Assembly: GCA_963971225.1 (NCBI GenBank)
Contig: OZ020267.1
Coordinates: 101,184,536-101,248,535, forward strand
Reading direction: 5' to 3'
Source: Melieria omissa
Lineage: Eukaryota > Arthropoda > Insecta > Diptera > Ulidiidae
DNA: 64,000 bases
The position numbers were made by a program, and so were the translations under genes. The notes below the pieces were generated by a model. That model was not told the origin of the DNA. It did not search any database and worked only from the letters and a program-made list of their open reading frames with translations. Shown piece by piece: positions 59,501 to 64,000 of this stretch (positions are counted from its first letter, which is position 1; each line of letters starts with the position of its first letter).

Positions 59501-62371
59501 TCATCATAGTTTGATAAAATTTATTCAAATCAAATAATTTTTAATGTTCCATGTTCCCCATTTTAAAGCATACTTTAAGGCACTCGCATACATTACAGCG
59601 AAAAAACGTTTGTCTGCTGTATTACTTCACTTATGCGCTGTTAAAGCTGCAAAATTACTGCCAGCAGCGTAAGCGGAAATTCCATTAAACTAAGCGGCGT
59701 GCAGCATACCCGCAGGCGCCGCACAACGGCACACAATCATTTGCATGCAGCAAAATTTTAATTAATTTATCCAAACATAACGCAGTCAAAGTCGACAGCT
59801 AATACGATTAGGCGTCAAGCAATGCAAACAAACAGGCACAACGCGTACGTCCGAATGCGTATTGCGTTTCGCGTCGACAGGCGCGCGCAATGGTAGTGAA
59901 TTTTAATAAAACAATAACATATACATAATTAAAGTACATACATTTGGGCGTTTTGTGCGCGCAATAATATTGTTGAAATAATTACTGTCTGCCTGGCAAA
60001 ACCGACAAATTTCGAACAAAACACAAAATTTAAAAACAAAAATATGCAATTATTTTCATGCGTTTTCGGTGCGAAAAATCATGGCATAGTTTCAGGCATT
60101 GGTAGCTTTTTAATATTAACTGCAGTTAGTTTGAGGCAACGACAGCCACACAACTCTTGAACAAATTTCCCTAATGCGGCATTAAGCTGTCGGCTTTTTG
60201 TCTTACAACTGCTGTGCGTTTGCAGGCGACTCGGTGGCGGGTTGGCGCGGTGGCCAGTCAAATGCGCCAATGTCACGTTATGGCGCGACTACCAATTGGG
60301 GTCGTTTTGTGGTCAACGTAACGGCAGCGTGTCCAGTCAGCGTGTTGGTCGCTGTACTAATTTGGAATTTTGCGCATTTTTCTCCGCACGCACGTCGGAC
60401 ACGTTTTCGAGCGAGCGAGCGAAACGGCCGCTTTTAGTACACAACACAGCTGACTCGAGCTTAATAAATATCCAAGTATATACGCACCGTTATGTAGTGA
60501 ACTTTTGTTGCACAACAAGCGCACAACTTATGGTCACAGTAATGATTGTCGCTTATTTACAAAAAGAAGAATGGCCCGAGCGCTTTGCCTACCTTTGGGC
60601 GCGTAAGCACGAAAATCGCCAGCAATAAAAAAAAAATGAATGAAAATAAACGAAAACGTGTAGCGTGTAGCTTTGATGTTGGCTTATTTTGGCGTAGCGC
60701 TGCCACGTGTTGGTGTTGTGCGAGCGGGGCACCAGGGACGCTCACATTTGTTTTTGTTCATTTATGAATATTTGTATTTTTTTTGGAAATTGGCGCAAAG
60801 TCACACCATCACAGCGGGGAGCCGACAAATTTGCTGGCAATTTATGGCGCACACTTATGGCCGCGTGGCGTCGCCCTTTGAGCAGCAGAGGTGGCGGGCG
60901 CGATTTTGTTGTGTCGCCTCGCTTTCTACTGTAGCCAAATGAATAATGTGCGTTTTGATTGAGGGAAATTTTTACTAAAATGGGAAAATTATGAATATGT
61001 AATGAGCTAATTGCGCGTCAGCGGGCGTTACGCATGCACAGCGCCCGCTGTGTGCTTGTGTAGCATGGTTTTAGGCGCGCTCCCATTGATTTTCGAAGCG
61101 ACACAGTCAGCGCAGCGGCAATTGTACTCGTTGGCAACGCCTTTTGCAACTTGTTGTAATGTGTAATTAAGCTGTAAAATATTTGACAAATATAAACTTT
61201 ACCGACCAACGAAAAGCAGGTAGCATAGCTTAAAGCGTCAAGCCCATTTTTAGGCGCATGTGTGAATGTGAACCAGTCGCATGATGCTTTTATGGCCCTA
61301 ATTGTATGATATGCTTGAGTGCATAACAATTGCGAAGTTGTTATGCATGAAATCTAATTATACTTATATCAAAATTATTACGCTCAGGCAAGCATAAGTC
61401 GATCGATCGAGTGTAGTGCAATGATTATTGCTTTGGTTGCTTTTGTGCAACATACCAGTGCCATATACATAGTTTCGTTTTGGACTGCTACATCAAAAAT
61501 CAAATCAATCAAATCCACCATACAGCTTCATCAATCAAATACACTTATGTCAGCGCATTCAAGCACTCGACACTGCGCCCCTACAAGTATACTCTATGCT
61601 TCTCTACTGTAAGCTCTAATGTCTTGTGTATAGTAAATATAAAATATGAAAGGTTATGTGCAAAGTTTTTGTGTTTCCTTCACTGCCTGCGGCCTCGTCG
61701 CTGTCGAACTTTGCGCCGCTGTAAGTACAACGCGTAGGCAAACATGCGTCAACATATGGAAACTTTGTTATTAAATAAATAAAGCATAGTTTTAGGCCAC
61801 AGCCGCGCACAAAAAATAATGGTTGTTTTGTGCCCTGAAGACTGCCTAACGTCTAATGCAATCGTTGACATTTCATTGATTTTCTTCGAGCTGTTGGCTG
61901 TTGCATTAAAGTTGCCTCAGTGCGAGCAAAGTTGCAAGTTTAATACTCAAAGTTCTATGCTGTAGATTTCTACAGAAGTGTCATAAATATGTCAGTGGTG
62001 GCTGACAATCAGTTATTTCGATATAATCAGCCAAGTGAGTGATGCGATTAGGAAGGCTGTGTTGGCAGTGGGAAGAAATCGTCTTTGAAGTTGTCGAGTA
62101 AGATAAGAAAGTAGAAAACTATGTGAGTATAAATAATTGATTAAATCAAAAACTAATTATAAAGAAGTATATTGAGATCAAAATGCAAAAATTATAAAAA
62201 TAAAATAAAATAGTAAATTAAGACATAAGAGAGTAGAGCTATGCGAGTAAACAAATTGATCAAATCAAATAAAAATACATAAAATTTAGAATATTAAAAA
62301 CTAATTACCAAAATGTAAGTTGAAAACAAAACACGAAAATTATTAAAAAGTTAAAAAAAATAGTAAAATAC
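59501..62371. other. non-coding island
   Basis: GC-richer unique DNA at 59600-61900. On the plus strand a good 3' splice-like site (pyrimidine tract, GTTTGCAG at 60216-60223) precedes open frames up to 128 codons, but no domain or donor pairing supports an exon. Single copies of the 14-bp motif occur at 60084, 61063, 61244 and 61784. Confidence 0.4.
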
Positions 62372-62751
62372 TGTTACGAAAATGACTTCTTTGAGTTCGC
62401 TTTGAATTGTGCTTGAAAATAAAACCACTTCAATTATGCAGCGCACTTTATTTACAGATTTACACTTTGCTTGTATCTAAACTTGTTACTACTTTGCTTA
62501 TTTAACTAAGATTCGTCCCTCTGCGCTGCACACTGCGGCCTTTTATACTTGTTTTCTTAACGCGTCGATGTTTCTTGCACATTCTAGTTGTACTTTCTAT
62601 CTCGATTGTTCTAGCACAGCTCATCACCTTCGCGAATAATCCTCGCCATATCGATATTATAGCAAGTTTGCCGTAGTCCAAAGTGCATGCCTAAAAGTAT
62701 GCTTGGAAAAGCATTCATGCTTAGCACAGCACAGAGTGCCACATTGTTACA
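62372..62751 (-). mobile_element. solo gypsy-type LTR (copy 2, 380 bp)
   Basis: Plus-strand ends TGTTACG and TGTTACA are flanked by the 4-bp direct repeat ATAC (62368-62371 and 62752-62755). Read on the minus strand it runs TGTAACA to CGTAACA, with TATAAAAGG, a GCAGCGCAGAGG start-site-like region and AATAAAGTG. It is homologous to the LTR at 40659 (shared CCTTTTATAC, GCACATTCTA, ATTATAGCAAGT and GCCTAAAAGTATGC). No internal genes remain. Confidence 0.85.
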
Positions 62752-62755
62752 ATAC

Positions 62756-63389
62756 TTATAAAAAAAATAAAAAATACAAATGCAAAATAATAGCTAACGA
62801 TTGATTTGTTTTGATGGACTTTTGCCACTGTTATGAGTTTTCTCTTTTGACATGTGATAGTGACACTTTTAGCTTACTTTAGAAGCAAATTAACGGGAAT
62901 TTCGGTTCCAGCTTCCATTTAGGATTGAAATATGAAAATAAATCCGACAAGACGAGCTCTAACGAAGAACTTAACTCGCACGTATCAAAATTGATGTAGA
63001 AAAATCCGTTCTGCAGAACAGATTTTTCATTCCAAGTTGACAATGTTCTATTCAACGTATTGAAGTTAGTGACTACTAAATCAAAATCAAAACCAAAGCA
63101 AAACAAATGGATATGTCTCTGAATAATCCAACCACTTAGTCTTTTTCAGGGTTTACCACATTTTCGTGATTTAAAAATGGCGCCCAAACTCGAATTAATT
63201 GACGTTGACGTATCCAGTCAGATCTCCCTTCGTAATGAAGTTCGGTGTTGAGCCTCTGAATAGATTGAAAGCCATTCTGAGAGACCTAACAAGGATGTTC
63301 GATATTTAGACTCTGTGTGAATTGAAAGAGATTCCAAGTGATTCTAAGAGATCTAACGCAACGAATCAAAGTTTACTATATTCATCTCA
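62756..63389. other. non-coding DNA
   Basis: AT-rich sequence without recognisable genes. Frame 63106-62879 (minus) has no domain. Confidence 0.45.
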
Positions 63390-63560
63390 AAAGCAATGAA
63401 GTTTCTCTGGTGATGAAAAATGAATCATTTACCATAACATTTAACCAAAAAAATGATGATGCAAGCGTATTGAAGCAACACAAACCACATTGAAACCTGA
63501 ACTTCACCAAAAAGTATTATCAGGTGTCTCTGCTTACGCTACGTCTCTGCTTTTAAGTTT
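63390..63560 (+). pseudogene. mariner transposase fragment
   Basis: Plus-strand reading gives SGDEK, a stop, IIYHNI, and after further stops EATQTTLKPELHQK. The order G-D-E-K-W-I-x-Y-x-N then Q-T-T-x-K-P-x-L-x-x-K is the first catalytic region of mariner transposases. The Trp codon is a stop. Flanking parts are not recognisable and no ends are visible. It is a different, older copy from the one at 9.7 kb. Confidence 0.45.
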
Positions 63561-64000
63561 GTCACACTAAATGATGATTTAATTACACAGTGCAACAAAT
63601 TCAAACAAAATTTCGAGGGACAAGGTCAAACCCATCTCATTCGATAGAGGACGAGTTTTTTTTTAAATTAAATGGCGGCTTAAAGCCCCTTCCCGAAACT
63701 TTTAAAACATCATACCTCTTGACTCAAATGTCAGAAAGGAATCATTTTTACGTCAAGTCGATGACACAATATCCTTTTTGGAAAAATGTAATGAAAAAGG
63801 ATATGAAGGACCTCAATAAAATTTTAATCCTTGAATATCCTGGAACCCGTGAGAGCTAAATTTACATAAGTGACTTCTGGTATAAAAACATTCAAAGATC
63901 TATACTGCATATTAATTTCATTTCAATCACTTTAACTGTTAAGCTACTACAGCGTTTTAAAAATTATACACTGCTAAATTCATTTTTTTTGTACAAAATA
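63561..64000. other. unassigned DNA with an 89-codon frame
   Basis: A plus-strand frame at 63590-63859 is open but matches nothing I recognise. It directly follows the mariner fragment and may be part of a decayed transposon. Confidence 0.3.

Noticed and set aside
60198..60628. Exon after the 3' splice-like site at 60223
   Set aside because: Three different frames are partly open, none has a domain, and no matching donor is evident.
63590..63859. 89-codon frame as a gene
   Set aside because: No family recognised and it adjoins a decayed mariner fragment.

Overview
This window reads as nuclear DNA from a fly, most plausibly a higher dipteran of the tephritid fruit-fly type. The evidence is the AT-rich background, the many (CA)n, (CAA)n and (TTGTTG)n tracts typical of fly introns and 5' leaders, and a transposon mix of I/R1/LOA-like LINEs, an RTE-like LINE, Tc1/mariner elements and gypsy-type LTRs. 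The species is an inference; no host protein-coding gene could be recognised. Almost all open frames are short and are either transposon fragments, translations of tandem repeats, or chance frames in low-complexity sequence. I read the window as intergenic or long-intron DNA whose structure is dominated by decayed mobile elements and tandem repeats.

Layout. 0-8 kb: a tRNA-Gly-like SINE head (about 0.95 kb), a LINE RNase H fragment (1.56-2.04 kb), a second tRNA-like box A/B pair (6.17 kb), a 226-bp direct duplication (6.36-6.85 kb), and a LINE 3' end split by a 576-bp element with 15-bp perfect terminal inverted repeats (6.95-7.9 kb). 8-19 kb: a mariner relic whose catalytic core is tandemly multiplied (9.7-10.7 kb), a candidate minus-strand recursive splice site (12.29 kb), a third tRNA-like sequence, a LINE 3' end (13.3-13.55 kb), and a 36-unit minisatellite grown inside the 3' end of an RTE-like LINE ORF (16.8-18.4 kb). 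19-32 kb: T-rich DNA with tandem duplications (20.3-21.3 kb), a LINE 3' end (24.9 kb), a foldback MITE-like element (25.7-26.05 kb), a possible minus-strand first exon (27.2-27.7 kb), a degenerate array marked by TTCGGAGT (28.35-30.3 kb), a candidate minus-strand exon (31.0-31.1 kb) and a long GATA microsatellite (31.8-32.1 kb).

34.8-48 kb: head-to-tail LINE fragments (34.8-36.0 kb), the largest LINE relic (RT plus RNase H, 38.6-40.66 kb) ending at a solo gypsy-type LTR (40.66-41.1 kb), a GC-richer island with CA repeats (42.1-44.3 kb), a mariner-like element with perfect TIRs and TA duplication (45.65-46.79 kb), a fresh 5'-truncated I-like LINE with an 11-bp target duplication (46.87-47.35 kb), and a near-perfect 30-bp-arm hairpin (47.98-48.06 kb). 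48-64 kb: a 200-N assembly gap next to a 12-bp minisatellite (51.0-51.8 kb), a possible plus-strand first exon with a good splice donor (54.5-54.8 kb), 56-bp tandem repeats (56.2-56.7 kb), an AAAAT microsatellite (57.3-57.5 kb), two weak minus-strand exon candidates (57.6-58.2 kb), a second solo LTR of the same family (62.37-62.75 kb) and a small mariner relic (63.4-63.56 kb).

How the parts relate. The splice-like signals mostly point to the minus strand (donors at 58151, 57623, 36417, 31006 and 27233, and the recursive-type site at 12288). This would fit a long-intron gene transcribed right to left, but it is unproven. A 14-bp motif close to GCATACTTTTAGGC occurs in both solo LTRs and in more than fifteen degenerate copies between 49 and 62 kb. 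It is the most unusual pattern here that the listed feature types do not explain.
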